Of a stretch of 64,000 nt of DNA, positions 1 to 9,443 are shown piece by piece (within the stretch, counting starts at the first letter, position 1; every line of letters starts with the position of its first letter). Source of the DNA: Salinicoccus roseus (lineage in GTDB: Bacteria; Bacillota; Bacilli; Staphylococcales; Salinicoccaceae); contig NZ_RKQJ01000003.1 of the NCBI RefSeq assembly GCF_003814515.1, forward strand, positions 1-64,000. The letters are read 5' to 3'. The translations under genes and the position numbers were made by a program. Below the pieces are notes generated by a model. The model was not told where the DNA came from. It searched no databases and worked only from the letters and a program-made list of their open reading frames with translations.

Positions 1-113
1 CGTTGCGGTTTTACTTGTCGCCCAAGTTGAATGCCGTAGCATTCGTTTTTATCGGAATTAACGTTGACATATTGTCATTCAGTTTTCAATGTTCTCTCGA
101 AATCACTCTTACA
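1..113 (-). other. Leader of an rRNA operon (16S beyond the window edge)
   Basis: No protein gene is seen in 1-386. Read on the minus strand, the first ~110 bases match the conserved pre-16S leader region of staphylococci as far as I remember it (AACATTGAAAACTGAATGAC and TATGTCAACGTTAATTCC). Such leaders carry anti-termination and processing sites. The assignment rests on memory of the leader, since the rRNA itself is not in view. Confidence 0.55.
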
Positions 114-142
114 ATACTACCTTACTTCTCAAAACTATTCAA
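114..142 (-). promoter_or_regulatory. rRNA operon promoter (downstream of two)
   Basis: On the minus strand a -35 TTGAAT (137-142) and -10 TAGTAT (114-119) are separated by 17 bases. It lies upstream of a leader (about 1-100) whose minus-strand text contains ACATTGAAAACTGAATGACA followed by ATATGTCAACGTTAATTCC, a sequence I recall from the leader in front of staphylococcal 16S rRNA genes. The 16S gene itself would lie left of position 1. Confidence 0.6.
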
Positions 143-236
143 GCGTTAATTTTACACTTTCGAATATTTTTTTGAAATAAAATGTTTTGTTGTCTTTGTC
201 CGCTGCTGTTGTGTTTCCCAAATCAGCGACCTTTAT

Positions 237-265
237 ATCATACCAAGTTGGCTATCCGGTGTCAA
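237..265 (-). promoter_or_regulatory. rRNA operon promoter (upstream, near-consensus)
   Basis: Minus-strand TTGACA (260-265), 17-base spacer, TATGAT (237-242): a near-perfect sigma-A promoter. It sits 123 bases upstream of a second promoter, the tandem arrangement usual for Firmicute rRNA operons. It reads left, away from the UPF0295 gene. Confidence 0.7.
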
Positions 266-357
266 CGACTTTCGAAAACTTTTTTAATTCGTTTTGTCTG
301 TGCCGTGTTGTTCACCAAATGCTAAATATTAGATTATCATAAATGCTATAACTTGTA

Positions 358-363
358 TATAAT
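358..363 (+). promoter_or_regulatory. -10 element of the UPF0295 gene
   Basis: TATAAT at 358-363, eight bases before the ribosome binding site AGAGGTG (371-377). No convincing -35 was found 16-18 bases upstream (only TTATCA-like sequence near 334). Confidence 0.4.
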
Positions 364-386
364 GAATTTCAGAGGTGAAATGTTTT

Positions 387-776
387 ATGAAAAAACCAGG
401 AAACAAAATACTGCGTATCCGTGGCTATGCACTGGCCCTGATCTTTATAGGTATGGGAACAATGTATCTTGGCGTATTCTTCCGGGAATACCAATGGGTG
501 TTCAGCATATTCCTTCTTATAGGACTGCTCCCCATCCTTCTGAGCTTCGTCATCTACTTCTGGGTGGGACTCATCAGTACGCGTGCAGTCACTGTACAAT
601 GCCCGAACTGCGAAAAGCACACTAAGATTTTGGGCCATGTCGACTTCTGCCAGCACTGCAAGGAACCACTGACCATCGACAAGGAACTTGAGGGTGAGGA
701 ATTCTCCCTAGACTATAATGTGGAGCATCGCAGGAAAAAGGCGATCGACGAAAAGAATGCCGAGAACGAAAAATGA
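387..776 (+). CDS. ygzB: UPF0295 membrane protein (YgzB-like)
   Basis: A 129-residue protein with two hydrophobic membrane segments (about residues 9-30 and 35-60), followed by a cytosolic zinc-ribbon-like part with two CxxC pairs (CPNC and CQHC) and a charged tail. It matches the UPF0295/YgzB family, whose function is unknown. Start: ATG 387 lies nine bases after AGAGGTG; the GTG at 375 is inside the binding site and is rejected. It converges with perR, the same pairing known in Bacillus, and the two share a terminator. Role in peroxide stress is only suggested by that neighbour. Confidence 0.85.
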   Translation: MKKPGNKILRIRGYALALIFIGMGTMYLGVFFREYQWVFSIFLLIGLLPILLSFVIYFWVGLISTRAVTVQCPNCEKHTKILGHVDFCQHCKEPLTIDKELEGEEFSLDYNVEHRRKKAIDEKNAENEK

Positions 777-804
777 GCAGGGGGATGATCCCCCTGCTCA
801 TTTT
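771..804. terminator. Bidirectional terminator between ygzB and perR
   Basis: AAATGAGCAGGGG pairs with CCCCTGCTCATTT, followed by a T-rich run on the plus strand and flanked by A-rich sequence that gives a T-run for the minus strand. The ygzB stop codon lies inside the left arm. Confidence 0.85.
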
Positions 805-813
805 CTTTTTGGC

Positions 814-1257
814 TCATTCCGCCCTCCGGCACTCCGGACATACACCATAGATTTCAAGCCTGTGGTGGCTGACATCGTAGGATGTCACTGAACCTGCAAG
901 ATGTTCCACTTCCTCCAGGCCGGGATAGTGGAAATCCGTGATCTTTCCGCATTCGCTGCAGATGATATGATAATGCGTATCTGTAATGAAGTCGAAACGG
1001 CTTGAAGCGTCTCCATATGTGAGCTCTTTTACTAGCCCCGTCTCCTTGAAGAGCTTCAGGTTATTATATATAGTGGCCACACTCATATTTGGATATTCAT
1101 TAGAAAGCGCCTTGAAAATATCATCAGCAGTCGGATGTTCTCCTGTTTCTATCATGTACCTGAGCACTGCTTTCCTCTGCGGTGTAATGCGAACACCGGT
1201 CTTCTTCAGCGCATTGATCGATTCAGTGAACTGGTCATGGGCATCCATCATCTTCAT
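814..1257 (-). CDS. perR: Peroxide-responsive repressor PerR (Fur family)
   Basis: A 147-residue Fur-family regulator. The N-terminal winged helix (about 10-88, with [12 protein letters not shown] and SVATIYNNL) binds DNA. The structural zinc site is two CxxC pairs, C100/C103 and C140/C143. The metal-sensing ligands expected of PerR are all present: H41, D89, H95, H97 and D108; Asp rather than Glu at 108 fits PerR over Fur. In Firmicutes PerR-Fe is oxidised by peroxide at its histidines and releases catalase, ferritin and alkyl hydroperoxide reductase genes. RBS GGAAGG precedes the ATG at 1257. A bcp-type peroxidase lies two genes away. Confidence 0.95.
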   Translation of the reverse strand: MKMMDAHDQFTESINALKKTGVRITPQRKAVLRYMIETGEHPTADDIFKALSNEYPNMSVATIYNNLKLFKETGLVKELTYGDASSRFDFITDTHYHIICSECGKITDFHYPGLEEVEHLAGSVTSYDVSHHRLEIYGVCPECRRAE

Positions 1258-1298
1258 ATTGATACCTTCCTTCTCTAGCAGACTACTGTAATATGAAT

Positions 1299-1328
1299 AT
1301 TGTACTTTGTCCTGAAATTGTTTGTCAA
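1299..1328 (-). promoter_or_regulatory. perR promoter
   Basis: Minus-strand TTGACA (1323-1328), 18-base spacer, TACAAT (1299-1304). The -10 overlaps AATATGAATATT, a short symmetric AT-rich motif. It falls well short of the PerR box consensus, so autoregulation cannot be claimed. Confidence 0.6.
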
Positions 1329-1339
1329 ATCACTTTCAG

Positions 1340-2284
1340 TCAATATCCCCTGCTGTTATCAATGATGTTCATCATCGATTCCTTTTCTTCCATATACTGA
1401 AGATTGTGGGCGAAGATTTCGAATCCCCGCTTCAAGTACCCCTCAGTCTTCGATGAGGCATGCGGTGTAATCGTCAGATTGTCGTACGTATAGAAGATAT
1501 GGTCCGCCGGCAGCGGCTCCTGATTGAATACGTCGAGGATCATGTGGCGTATCATTCCCGCTTCCAGCACATGGGATATCGTTTCATCGGTCATGATGTC
1601 CCCGCGTCCGATGTTGACGAAGACTGCTGTTTCCTTCATTCTACCAAAAAAGTCGGCATCAAGCAGTCCCCGCGTCTTATCGGTGCTCGGCAGGATGTTG
1701 ATGACGATGTCCGCTTCACCGATATGGTCCTCGAGCGCACTGATGGCATAGGTGTGGTGGAACCCTTCCACTGCATGCCCCGTCGTGTTATAGCCGGCCA
1801 CCTGGGTGCCGAATGCCTGGAGCACTTTGGCCAAGTGCGCACCGATGCTCCCGGTGCCGAGGATGTGGACGGTCTTTTCATATATCTCCTCGGTCCGTGC
1901 GTTCTTCCTCCAGTGGGCATTTTCCTGGTCGACCTTCAACTGGTGGAAGTCCTTATGGAAGTTGAGCAGCAGGCCGACAGTATACTCGGTCATCTGTATC
2001 TTATGGATGCCTTTGGCGTTCGTGATATGCACATGTTCCAAGGCATCGAGCGGCAGATCATCAAGCCCAGCGCTCATGACCATCATCCATTCCAGGTTTT
2101 TGTAGAGGTCGACATCCTCCCTGTCGAAATTGGAACCGTAGGTGACGAAGATCTCGCACCACTCCTTGTCCGCTTCCGTAAGATCCCTTGTCTTTGAGAA
2201 ACGGTACTCCATATCCGGGTGATGCTCATTGATGTACTCGATCATATGCGGCTTCAGGTTGACTGTCGATAATATGTTCTTCAT
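1340..2284 (-). CDS. D-isomer-specific 2-hydroxyacid dehydrogenase
   Basis: A 314-residue NAD-dependent dehydrogenase. The nucleotide-binding fold carries GTGSIG at 143-148. The catalytic triad is recognisable: Arg in NIGRGDIM (about 227), Glu in DVFNQEPLP (about 256) and His in TPHASSKTEGY (about 275). Members interconvert 2-keto and D-2-hydroxy acids; the exact substrate cannot be read from sequence. It starts one base after the bcp stop codon, so the two form an operon. Confidence 0.85.
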   Translation of the reverse strand: MKNILSTVNLKPHMIEYINEHHPDMEYRFSKTRDLTEADKEWCEIFVTYGSNFDREDVDLYKNLEWMMVMSAGLDDLPLDALEHVHITNAKGIHKIQMTEYTVGLLLNFHKDFHQLKVDQENAHWRKNARTEEIYEKTVHILGTGSIGAHLAKVLQAFGTQVAGYNTTGHAVEGFHHTYAISALEDHIGEADIVINILPSTDKTRGLLDADFFGRMKETAVFVNIGRGDIMTDETISHVLEAGMIRHMILDVFNQEPLPADHIFYTYDNLTITPHASSKTEGYLKRGFEIFAHNLQYMEEKESMMNIIDNSRGY

Positions 2285-2285
2285 C

Positions 2286-2735
2286 CTATGCTTCCTCTTC
2301 CAGATAAGTCTTCAATTCATCGATGTGGTCCTTCGCCTTGACATTATCCCACCTTTTCAGGATATTGTTGGCTTCATCGACCAGGAATGTCGTTCTGACG
2401 ATGCCTTTGGATTCCTTGCCGAATACTTTCTTCATCCTATAGACGCCGAGTGACTCGGCAAGCCCGAAGTCCTCATCGACCAGAAGGTCGAAATTCAGAT
2501 CATTCTTCTCTATGAAGTTCTTGTGCTTCCTTTTGGAATCGCCATTTACGCCATACACCTTCACGCCCAACTCGTTCAGGTGGCCCAGGTTGTCCCGCAA
2601 GTCGCATGCCTGGGTGGTGCACCCTGGTGTATTGTCCTTCGGATAGAAGTAGATGACCGTCTTTCCTTCGAAGTCCTTATTGCCTACTTTCTCCCCATCC
2701 TGGTTTTCTAGTTCAAATTCCGGAAATTTCTCCAT
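2286..2735 (-). CDS. bcp: Thioredoxin-dependent peroxiredoxin, Bcp/PrxQ type
   Basis: A 149-residue AhpC/TSA-family peroxiredoxin that reduces hydroperoxides with thioredoxin. The peroxidatic Cys39 lies in DNTPGCTTQ and the resolving Cys44 five residues on, the PrxQ arrangement. GGAGGC ribosome binding site before ATG 2735. First gene of a two-gene operon with the hydroxyacid dehydrogenase; divergent from gsaB. Its closeness to perR fits a peroxide-defence role, but no PerR box was identified in its promoter. Confidence 0.92.
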   Translation of the reverse strand: MEKFPEFELENQDGEKVGNKDFEGKTVIYFYPKDNTPGCTTQACDLRDNLGHLNELGVKVYGVNGDSKRKHKNFIEKNDLNFDLLVDEDFGLAESLGVYRMKKVFGKESKGIVRTTFLVDEANNILKRWDNVKAKDHIDELKTYLEEEA

Positions 2736-2880
2736 TTGTCTGCCTCCTTGATTGTATATGCATATATATGATGATACCCAACTTGAGCCCCGCTCTCAAT
2801 AGCAGGATCTTTCTTAATTATGTTCCCTGGATGTGGTAGAATACTCATTGTGAAAAATTACTGACCAAAGGATGGGAAAT

Positions 2881-4173
2881 ATGTACAGTCATGAAAAATC
2901 TCAAACACTTCAAACTCAGGCAGAAGATGTGATCCTCGGTGGAGTGAATTCCCCTTCCCGATCATATAAAGCCGTGGGCGGCGGTGCACCGGTCGTCATG
3001 GACAGGGGCGAAGGTGCCCACTTCTACGATGTGGACGGCAACCGCTACATCGATTATCTTGCAGCATATGGACCGATCATCACAGGGCATGCCCACCCGC
3101 GCATCCACGAGGCGATTGCGGAACAGAGCAGCAAGGGCATACTGTATGGTGCGCCGACGGAACTCGAAATCGACTTTGCCAACAAGATCAGGGACGCAAT
3201 CCCTTCGCTCGAACGCGTCAGGTTCGTCAACTCCGGCACTGAAGCCGTAATGACGACGATCAGGGTGGCAAGAGCCTACACATCCAGAAACAAGATACTC
3301 AAATTTGAAGGCTGCTATCACGGCCACTCCGACCTTGTGCTCGTGGCAGCCGGCAGCGGCCCGTCGCAGCTCGGCACACCGGATTCCGCCGGCGTACCGA
3401 AAGGCGTTGCAGAGGATGTCATCACAGTGCCCTTCAATGATCTGGAGGACTTCAAGACGGCCATTTCCCACTTTGGTGACGAAATAGCAGCTGTCCTCGT
3501 CGAACCGATCGTCGGCAACTTCGGCATCGTCGAACCTATGGAAGGCTTTCTGGAAGCGGTGAACGAAATCGCACATGATAACGGCTCGCTCGTCATCTAT
3601 GATGAAGTCATCACCGCATTCCGCTTCATGTATGGCGGTGCCCAGAACCTGCTTGGTGTCGAACCCGACCTGACCGCCCTCGGCAAGATCATCGGCGGCG
3701 GCACACCGATCGGCGCCTATGGCGGCCGCAGGGACATCATGGAAAGCGTCGCCCCGCTCGGCCCCGCCTATCAGGCCGGCACCATGGCGGGCAACCCCCT
3801 CAGCATGGCCGCGGGTATCGCCTGCCTTGAAGTGCTCGAGAAGCCTGGCATCTACAGTGAAATGGAGCGTCTCGGCGGCATGCTCGAAGACGGGTTGATA
3901 GAGTTGATAAATAAATATAGTATTAAGGCAACGATAAACCGCCTTGTCGGCGCACTGACGATCTACTTCACCGACGAGACGGTCACCAACTATACAATGG
4001 CTGAAGCAAGCGACGGCGAACAGTTCGCCAAATTCTTCAACGGTCTGATCAGGCGCGGCATAAACATCGCTCCTTCAAAATACGAAGCCTGGTTCCTGAC
4101 CACGGAGCATACCGAAGAAGATATCAAAGAAACACTGTCCATTGTGGAGGAAGTATTCAAAAATGAATTTTAG
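2881..4173 (+). CDS. gsaB: Glutamate-1-semialdehyde 2,1-aminomutase 2
   Basis: A 430-residue class III PLP aminotransferase. It converts glutamate-1-semialdehyde to 5-aminolevulinate, the haem precursor. [16 protein letters not shown] near the N-terminus, NSGTEA (118-123), the DE pair in [10 protein letters not shown], and the PLP lysine about 269 in ALGKIIGGG identify the family. Staphylococci carry this second copy (gsaB/hemL2) away from the hem operon, next to a Sav1866-type exporter, as here. Start: ATG 2881 has AAAGGATGGG upstream; the ATG at 2872 lies within that site. The stop overlaps the next gene's ribosome binding site. Confidence 0.93.
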   Translation: MYSHEKSQTLQTQAEDVILGGVNSPSRSYKAVGGGAPVVMDRGEGAHFYDVDGNRYIDYLAAYGPIITGHAHPRIHEAIAEQSSKGILYGAPTELEIDFANKIRDAIPSLERVRFVNSGTEAVMTTIRVARAYTSRNKILKFEGCYHGHSDLVLVAAGSGPSQLGTPDSAGVPKGVAEDVITVPFNDLEDFKTAISHFGDEIAAVLVEPIVGNFGIVEPMEGFLEAVNEIAHDNGSLVIYDEVITAFRFMYGGAQNLLGVEPDLTALGKIIGGGTPIGAYGGRRDIMESVAPLGPAYQAGTMAGNPLSMAAGIACLEVLEKPGIYSEMERLGGMLEDGLIELINKYSIKATINRLVGALTIYFTDETVTNYTMAEASDGEQFAKFFNGLIRRGINIAPSKYEAWFLTTEHTEEDIKETLSIVEEVFKNEF

Positions 4174-4184
4174 GAGATGGTGCC

Positions 4185-5297
4185 ATGCGATTTGGTGCTA
4201 GAGTATTCAAAACCGGCGTAACAGTCGTGCTTACATTATTCATCACCAGCCTGCTGGGGCTCGAGCCTTCACTCATCGCTGCCATCGCTGCAGTGTTTGC
4301 CCTGCAGCCGAATGTGCACCGCTCTGTCATGAGAACCTGGGAGCAGTTTCAGGGCAATGCTCTCGGGGCCGTATCAGCCATCGTCATGGTGCTGCTCTTC
4401 GGCAACAATGTCATCGTCATCGGTCTGACGGTCATTCTGGTGCTTGCCATACTGCTGTTCTTCAATCTGCAGAGCGTCTCCACCCTGGCTGTCGTGACGA
4501 TGATCGCCATAATGGACGCACCGACCCTCATGGAAAATTCCACAACCATGGATTTCCTGGAGGCCGCCGGTATTCGATTTTCACTCGTCATGATCGGGGT
4601 GCTGTCTTCCCTGGTGGTGAACCTGCTGTTCATCCCGCCGAAGTATGAAACGAAGATGTACCACAACTGCTTCAACATCACGAGCGACATATTCAAATGG
4701 ATACGCCTCGAACTGAATGCAGTCAGCGAATACCAGATCGTCAAAAAGGATATCGAGTCTCTGCGGACACGCGTCGTCACCCTGGAGACGATGTATCTTT
4801 GGTACCGGGAGGAGAAGAACTACTTCAAGCGGAGCAGCTTTGCCGACGCACGGCGCAAGATCCTGTTCAGGCATCTGATCGCCTCGACCCGCCGGGCATT
4901 TGAGTTGCTGAGGAAGCTGAACCGGTATGAAAATGACTACAACCATCTGGATGATGACTTCAAGTACCGGATTAGACATGAGATGGACCAGCTCATGGCC
5001 TACCATGAACAGATCTTCATGAAGATTACTGAAAAGATCAGGCCCGAAGCCGCATTTGAAACCTATGATAACGATGAGCAATTCGAGCGCTCCATGATGG
5101 ATGATTTCGTCCGCCTCTATTATGAAGCGGAAACCCCCGAGGAGAAGATCCAGTACGAGAACATACTGGAATTCATCTCAGCCATACACGAATACTCCAA
5201 TTCATTGGACCGCCTCGACCGGCTCGCATCAAGCTTCTTCCGTTTCCATGCGGATAAGAACAAGATCAATATACAGGATGAAACACTGGATATATAG
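4185..5297 (+). CDS. Aromatic acid exporter-family (FUSC/ArAE) membrane protein
   Basis: A 370-residue protein with about five to six membrane segments in the first ~155 residues and a long charged helical cytosolic part after the motif LFIPPKYETK. This is the half-size FUSC/ArAE architecture of Firmicutes; substrates of these proteins are mostly unknown. Eleven bases separate it from gsaB, and AGGAG overlaps the gsaB stop, so they are co-transcribed. A paralogue lies at 19465-20496. Confidence 0.82.
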   Translation: MRFGARVFKTGVTVVLTLFITSLLGLEPSLIAAIAAVFALQPNVHRSVMRTWEQFQGNALGAVSAIVMVLLFGNNVIVIGLTVILVLAILLFFNLQSVSTLAVVTMIAIMDAPTLMENSTTMDFLEAAGIRFSLVMIGVLSSLVVNLLFIPPKYETKMYHNCFNITSDIFKWIRLELNAVSEYQIVKKDIESLRTRVVTLETMYLWYREEKNYFKRSSFADARRKILFRHLIASTRRAFELLRKLNRYENDYNHLDDDFKYRIRHEMDQLMAYHEQIFMKITEKIRPEAAFETYDNDEQFERSMMDDFVRLYYEAETPEEKIQYENILEFISAIHEYSNSLDRLDRLASSFFRFHADKNKINIQDETLDI

Positions 5298-5300
5298 AAA

Positions 5301-5329
5301 ACAGGCGCAGGGGATTTCCCTGCGCCTGT
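5301..5329. terminator. Bidirectional terminator
   Basis: ACAGGCGCAGGG pairs with CCCTGCGCCTGT around a short loop, between the converging exporter and mpg genes. The T-tracts are modest (TTCTATTT on plus). Confidence 0.75.
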
Positions 5330-5330
5330 T

Positions 5331-5945
5331 CTATTTCCAGCCGTTGTTCTCCGCCGGCCGTCCGCGGAATCTGCTGACATGCGGGTTGCCTTTGACGATG
5401 AAGCGGTATGGATAATGCACCGCTTCCTCTTTGTTGTCGATGCCTATCCGTTTCGTCGCCTCAATTTCACGCGGGGCCCTGCCCGGCCTGAGGGTTAGGA
5501 TACCATTGTTCAGTTCCATGCCGTTATGGAATTCGCGCCGGACACCGAGAGACTTGGTCAACTTGCCCGGTCCATCCGTAAGGCCGGTTTCGCGCCCCCG
5601 CCTTTCGATCATGACATCCCTGCCGATATGGGGCTCGATTCCCCGGATGAGGACCCCTTCCGGATGCGTCTTTTCTTTCGTCAGTATGTTCATGCAGTGG
5701 TGGCCGTGCATCGTATATACATAGAGATGGCCGAAGTCGTTGAACATCATGCTGTTCTTCTTGTTCTTCCTTCCGCCGAATGTATGTGCAGCACGGTCAT
5801 CCACACCAAGATAGGCTTCCACTTCTGTAATGAACCCGCTTGTTTCCACACCATCGATACAGGTGATGACCTCGACGCCAAGCAGCCTTCGTGCGGCGCC
5901 AAGTGTATCATCAGCCAAAAATCCTATATCCAATGCCTCTGTCAT
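5331..5945 (-). CDS. mpg: 3-methyladenine DNA glycosylase (AAG/Mpg family)
   Basis: A 204-residue protein of the AAG/MPG family, which excises alkylated purines such as 3-methyladenine and hypoxanthine. Signature features: GFITEVEAYLG containing the catalytic Glu (about 42), DRAAHTFGG, the tyrosine-rich YVYTMHGHHCMNI and the C-terminal GPGKLTKSLG. Length is normal. It lies 15 bases downstream of the Sav1866-like exporter gene and probably shares its transcript. Confidence 0.93.
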   Translation of the reverse strand: MTEALDIGFLADDTLGAARRLLGVEVITCIDGVETSGFITEVEAYLGVDDRAAHTFGGRKNKKNSMMFNDFGHLYVYTMHGHHCMNILTKEKTHPEGVLIRGIEPHIGRDVMIERRGRETGLTDGPGKLTKSLGVRREFHNGMELNNGILTLRPGRAPREIEATKRIGIDNKEEAVHYPYRFIVKGNPHVSRFRGRPAENNGWK

Positions 5946-5960
5946 GCTGACACCCTTTAC

Positions 5961-7697
5961 TTATAGATTCTGGATACTATAGAGTTTGTAGTATTCGCCT
6001 TTTTTCTTCATCAGTTCCGAATGCGGTCCGGATTCCTGGATCTGCCCATCCACCATGACGAATATGCGGTCCGCGTGGGTGATGGTCGAGAGCCTGTGGG
6101 CGACGACGATCGTCGTCCGGTTCTCGGAGAGCTCGAGCAGCGTATCCTGTATGATGCTCTCGCTCTCGAGGTCAAGTGCACTCGTCGCCTCATCAAGGAT
6201 CAGGATCGGCGGGTTCTTCAGGAAGACCCGTGCAATCGCAATACGCTGCTTCTGTCCACCCGAGAGTTTGACGCCGCGCTCGCCGACCTCAGTGTCATAG
6301 CCTTCAGGAAGTTCCATGATGAAATCATGGGCGTTCGCCCGTTTGGCGGCCCCTATCATTTCCTCTTCCGTCGCTTCCGGACGGGCAAGCAGGATGTTCT
6401 CCCTGATCGTGTCGGAGAACAGGATATTATCCTGCATAACGAGTCCGACATTATTCCGGAGGGATTCGATCGTATAGTCCCTGAGATCTGTCCCATCGAG
6501 CATGACTTTCCCCGATGTGACATCATAGAATCTCGGTATGAGCGTGACCAGCGTGGATTTGCCGCCTCCGCTCATGCCGACGAATGCGACGGTCTCCCCG
6601 CTTTTGACATCAAAGTTGATATGTTTCAGCGCGCTCGTATCTTCGCCATTGTATCCGAAGCCGACATCCCTGAATTCGATGTTGCCGTCGGTATGTCTGA
6701 GTTCACGGGCACCCGGCCGGTCTTTGACATCGTATTTCTCATCGAACAAATCGAACACCCTGTCCATCGACGCGATACTCTGCGTCAGCGTCGTGGAAGA
6801 GGATACGAGTCTGCGCAATGGTCCATACAGCCTGTCGAGATAGGCGATGAACGCAGCCAGCGTCCCGACGGTCAGGTTGCCCTGTATGACCTGGTAGGCA
6901 CCATAGCCGACCACGAGCAACGGACCGATATCGGTGATCGTATTGACGACCGAGAAGCTTCTGGCGGTCCACTTCGCATGGTCTGTCGCCTTATTCAGGA
7001 AATTACCGTTGCGCTTGTTGAAGTGCTCTGCGGCGTGGCTCTCAACAGCGAAGCTTTTGATGACATTGATGCCTTGTATGCGCTCATGCAGGAAGCCCTG
7101 AACTTCCGCAAGTGCCTGGGATCTCTGTCTGGTGAGGCTGCGCAGCCTGCCGAAGAAATACCATACGCCGAAGATGTAGAACGGGAAGACGATGATCGAC
7201 ACCAGAGTCAATTCGCCGTTCAGCGAGAACATGATCGCAAGCGCGATGATGATCGTCACCAGATCGAGCCATATGTTCATCAGCCCCGTCATAATGAAAT
7301 CCTTCGTCTGTTCAACGTCGTTGATGACGCGGGAGATGATCTCCCCCACTTTACTGTTGGAATAGAATTTTGCACTCAGCATCTGCAGGTGCCCGTACAT
7401 CTTCTTCCTTATATCATAGAGTATCTTGTTGCTCGTCCATTGGGCCAGATACTGTCTGAAGTATTCGACAGGCGGCCTGATGATGACGAATATGAAGGAG
7501 AAGATCAGGAGCACCTGAATCAGCATATTCACCCTGTCTTCGGTCGTCAGCCCGTCAGGCATGATGATGTCATCGATCGTATACTTGATCAGAAGCGGCA
7601 GCAGCAATGGGATGCCGAACTTCAGTATACCGATGATGATCGTCAATATGATCAGCCATTTATAGGGTTTGACGAATTGCATATAACGTCTAATCAC
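5961..7697 (-). CDS. ABC multidrug/lipid exporter, Sav1866 type
   Basis: A 578-residue half-transporter: six membrane helices (about 1-315) then an ATPase domain. Walker A is GMSGGGKST, signature LSGGQKQR, Walker [10 protein letters not shown], with the switch His in VVAHRLST. Length and the C-terminus YSIQNL equal those of the structurally characterised Staphylococcus aureus exporter Sav1866, and many stretches ([20 protein letters not shown]) are nearly the same. It should act as a homodimer in the cytoplasmic membrane to export drugs or flip lipids; the physiological substrate is unknown. Genomic position next to gsaB and ntdP is also conserved. Confidence 0.95.
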   Translation of the reverse strand: MIRRYMQFVKPYKWLIILTIIIGILKFGIPLLLPLLIKYTIDDIIMPDGLTTEDRVNMLIQVLLIFSFIFVIIRPPVEYFRQYLAQWTSNKILYDIRKKMYGHLQMLSAKFYSNSKVGEIISRVINDVEQTKDFIMTGLMNIWLDLVTIIIALAIMFSLNGELTLVSIIVFPFYIFGVWYFFGRLRSLTRQRSQALAEVQGFLHERIQGINVIKSFAVESHAAEHFNKRNGNFLNKATDHAKWTARSFSVVNTITDIGPLLVVGYGAYQVIQGNLTVGTLAAFIAYLDRLYGPLRRLVSSSTTLTQSIASMDRVFDLFDEKYDVKDRPGARELRHTDGNIEFRDVGFGYNGEDTSALKHINFDVKSGETVAFVGMSGGGKSTLVTLIPRFYDVTSGKVMLDGTDLRDYTIESLRNNVGLVMQDNILFSDTIRENILLARPEATEEEMIGAAKRANAHDFIMELPEGYDTEVGERGVKLSGGQKQRIAIARVFLKNPPILILDEATSALDLESESIIQDTLLELSENRTTIVVAHRLSTITHADRIFVMVDGQIQESGPHSELMKKKGEYYKLYSIQNL

Positions 7698-7754
7698 ACA
7701 AAAAACTTCCTTTTCTTACATAAAAAACAACCAACCGGTTAAGTTGATTGATCT

Positions 7755-8300
7755 TTAGTATGATTTGTAATCATTATTGAAACGGCCCTGCCAGACTTTG
7801 ATGAAGTCCGGAGCAAACGGCCCCTTTTTCCTTTCGATCCACTGCTGAAGCACATCCACATTATGCCTGAGTATCTTGTCGATATCCTCCGGATATTTCA
7901 TGCGGCTCTTGTGAAGCTTGTATTCATCTTCATCGAGCAGATGATACTTCCCGTCCGGGTAAACCTTGATATCGAGGTCATAGTCGATATATTTCAATGC
8001 TTCTTCATCATAGATGAAAGGGGATGACAGATTACAGTAGTAGTACACCCCATCTTCCCTGAACATGCAGATGACGTTGAACCAGTAGTCGACATGGAAA
8101 TAGACGATCGCCGGTTCCCGGGTGACCCAGGTGCGCCCATCACTTTCCGTGACGAGTGTCCGGTTGTTCCCGCCGATGACGACATGATCCGTCCCTTTGA
8201 GGATGGTCGTCTCGGACCACACGCGGTGGATGCTTCCGTCATGCTTATAGCTCTGTATCTTAACCTTGCTGCCTTCTTTCGGTATGGATTCCAAACCCAT
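7755..8300 (-). CDS. ntdP: Nucleoside tri- and diphosphatase NtdP (DUF402)
   Basis: A 181-residue DUF402 protein. The staphylococcal homologue hydrolyses nucleoside tri- and diphosphates with divalent metal. Conserved stretches include [35 protein letters not shown], and [10 protein letters not shown] followed by the acidic [14 protein letters not shown]. Start: ATG 8300 has AAAGGTGGTG six bases upstream; the GTG at 8312 is part of that site and is rejected. It lies 57 bases upstream of the exporter gene in the same direction. Confidence 0.92.
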   Translation of the reverse strand: MGLESIPKEGSKVKIQSYKHDGSIHRVWSETTILKGTDHVVIGGNNRTLVTESDGRTWVTREPAIVYFHVDYWFNVICMFREDGVYYYCNLSSPFIYDEEALKYIDYDLDIKVYPDGKYHLLDEDEYKLHKSRMKYPEDIDKILRHNVDVLQQWIERKKGPFAPDFIKVWQGRFNNDYKSY

Positions 8301-8356
8301 ATTCCACACCACCTTTAAAATAATACTTTTATATTATATCATAGGTGGGAATATAT

Positions 8357-9391
8357 TCACATTCTTTCGTCCGAGACTTCAAACTGCCCGTATATCTTCT
8401 GCATCGCCCGGCTCATCGGCAGTCCCTCGACCGCTTCCAGGGGGACGAAGTCCGGATGTTGGTCGCGTGTATGGAGCATATACCCTTCCATAAACCAGAC
8501 CTGGTGGGTGAATACATGCTTTCCGCTGCCGATGTGCAGGCCGGATGTATCGATGGTCAGCCCGAGATCCTCCTCTATCGACTCGACTGATGTATCAACA
8601 TCGTATTTCGGCAGTTCATACATGCCCTGGAGCAGTGTGCCCTCCTGTTTCCTCAGCAGTATCTCATTCCGGTCGTTGAGGATGAAATATACATTATAGA
8701 AAAGTTCATTCTTCCTTTTCGCCTTCTTCTTGACCGGCAGCTCCGATACGATGTTCCGGCTGTAGGCCTCGCAATGCTCCTGGACCGGACACATGATGCA
8801 CTTTGGCGCCCGCGGGGTGCAGACGGTCGCACCGAGCTCCATCAGCGCCTGGTTGAAGTCCCCCGCTTCAAGCGGGATGATCTCTTCAATCCGCTTCTTG
8901 ACGTCCTTCTGTACGGATGCCTTCGTCATATCCCGATCATCGGCATCGAGGCGGGAGATGACACGCAGTACATTCCCATCCACTGCAGCAAGCAGATGGT
9001 TGAATGCGATGCTCTGCACGGCACCTCCGATATAGGGTCCCACGCCCTTCAGCGAGAAGAATGCTTCCGGCTCCTCGGGAACGGTCGAATCATAGTGCTC
9101 CCGGACCTCTTTCACGGCAGCCTGGAAATTGCGGATCCTATTGTAGTACCCGAGCCCCTCCCAGTCCTTGAGCAGTGCTTCTTCATCCGCTTCCGCCATG
9201 CTGTCTATATCCGGATATTTGGTTATGAATTTCTCGTAATAGGGTATAACAGTAGTGACCTGAGTCTGTTGGAGCATCACTTCGCTCAGCCATATCAGAT
9301 AGGGATCACGGGTCTGCCGCCACGGCAATGTCCTTTTGTTGGCCTGATACCACGCCAACAGATTATGATTGAATTCTGAACTATTCAGCAT
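8357..9391 (-). CDS. mutY: Adenine DNA glycosylase MutY
   Basis: A 344-residue glycosylase that removes adenine opposite 8-oxoguanine. Present: WRQTRDPYLIWLSEVMLQQTQV with the catalytic Glu, the helix-hairpin-helix LKGVGPYIGGA followed by the catalytic Asp in AVDGNV, the 4Fe-4S cluster cysteines in CTPRAPKCIMCPVQEHC, and a C-terminal NUDIX-like domain that recognises 8-oxoG. Start: ATG 9391 after GAGGAAGGTG. The frame stays open 74 codons further upstream but those codons lie opposite yfhP. It is divergent from yfhP, the gene neighbour also seen in Bacillus. Confidence 0.95.
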   Translation of the reverse strand: MLNSSEFNHNLLAWYQANKRTLPWRQTRDPYLIWLSEVMLQQTQVTTVIPYYEKFITKYPDIDSMAEADEEALLKDWEGLGYYNRIRNFQAAVKEVREHYDSTVPEEPEAFFSLKGVGPYIGGAVQSIAFNHLLAAVDGNVLRVISRLDADDRDMTKASVQKDVKKRIEEIIPLEAGDFNQALMELGATVCTPRAPKCIMCPVQEHCEAYSRNIVSELPVKKKAKRKNELFYNVYFILNDRNEILLRKQEGTLLQGMYELPKYDVDTSVESIEEDLGLTIDTSGLHIGSGKHVFTHQVWFMEGYMLHTRDQHPDFVPLEAVEGLPMSRAMQKIYGQFEVSDERM

Positions 9392-9443
9392 GAATGACAC
9401 CTTCCTCTGCTTTATATATTCCATTTGAATGGGGAGAATGAAC

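Noticed and set aside
1-386. CRISPR leader or small genes at the left edge
   Set aside because: No repeats and no ORF with a start signal; the sequence fits an rRNA leader with tandem promoters.
6021-7742. 573-codon open frame on the plus strand
   Set aside because: It mirrors the Sav1866-like exporter codon by codon; the product is composition-biased (Asp, Arg, His rich), has no domain and no ribosome binding site. The exporter frame is certain.
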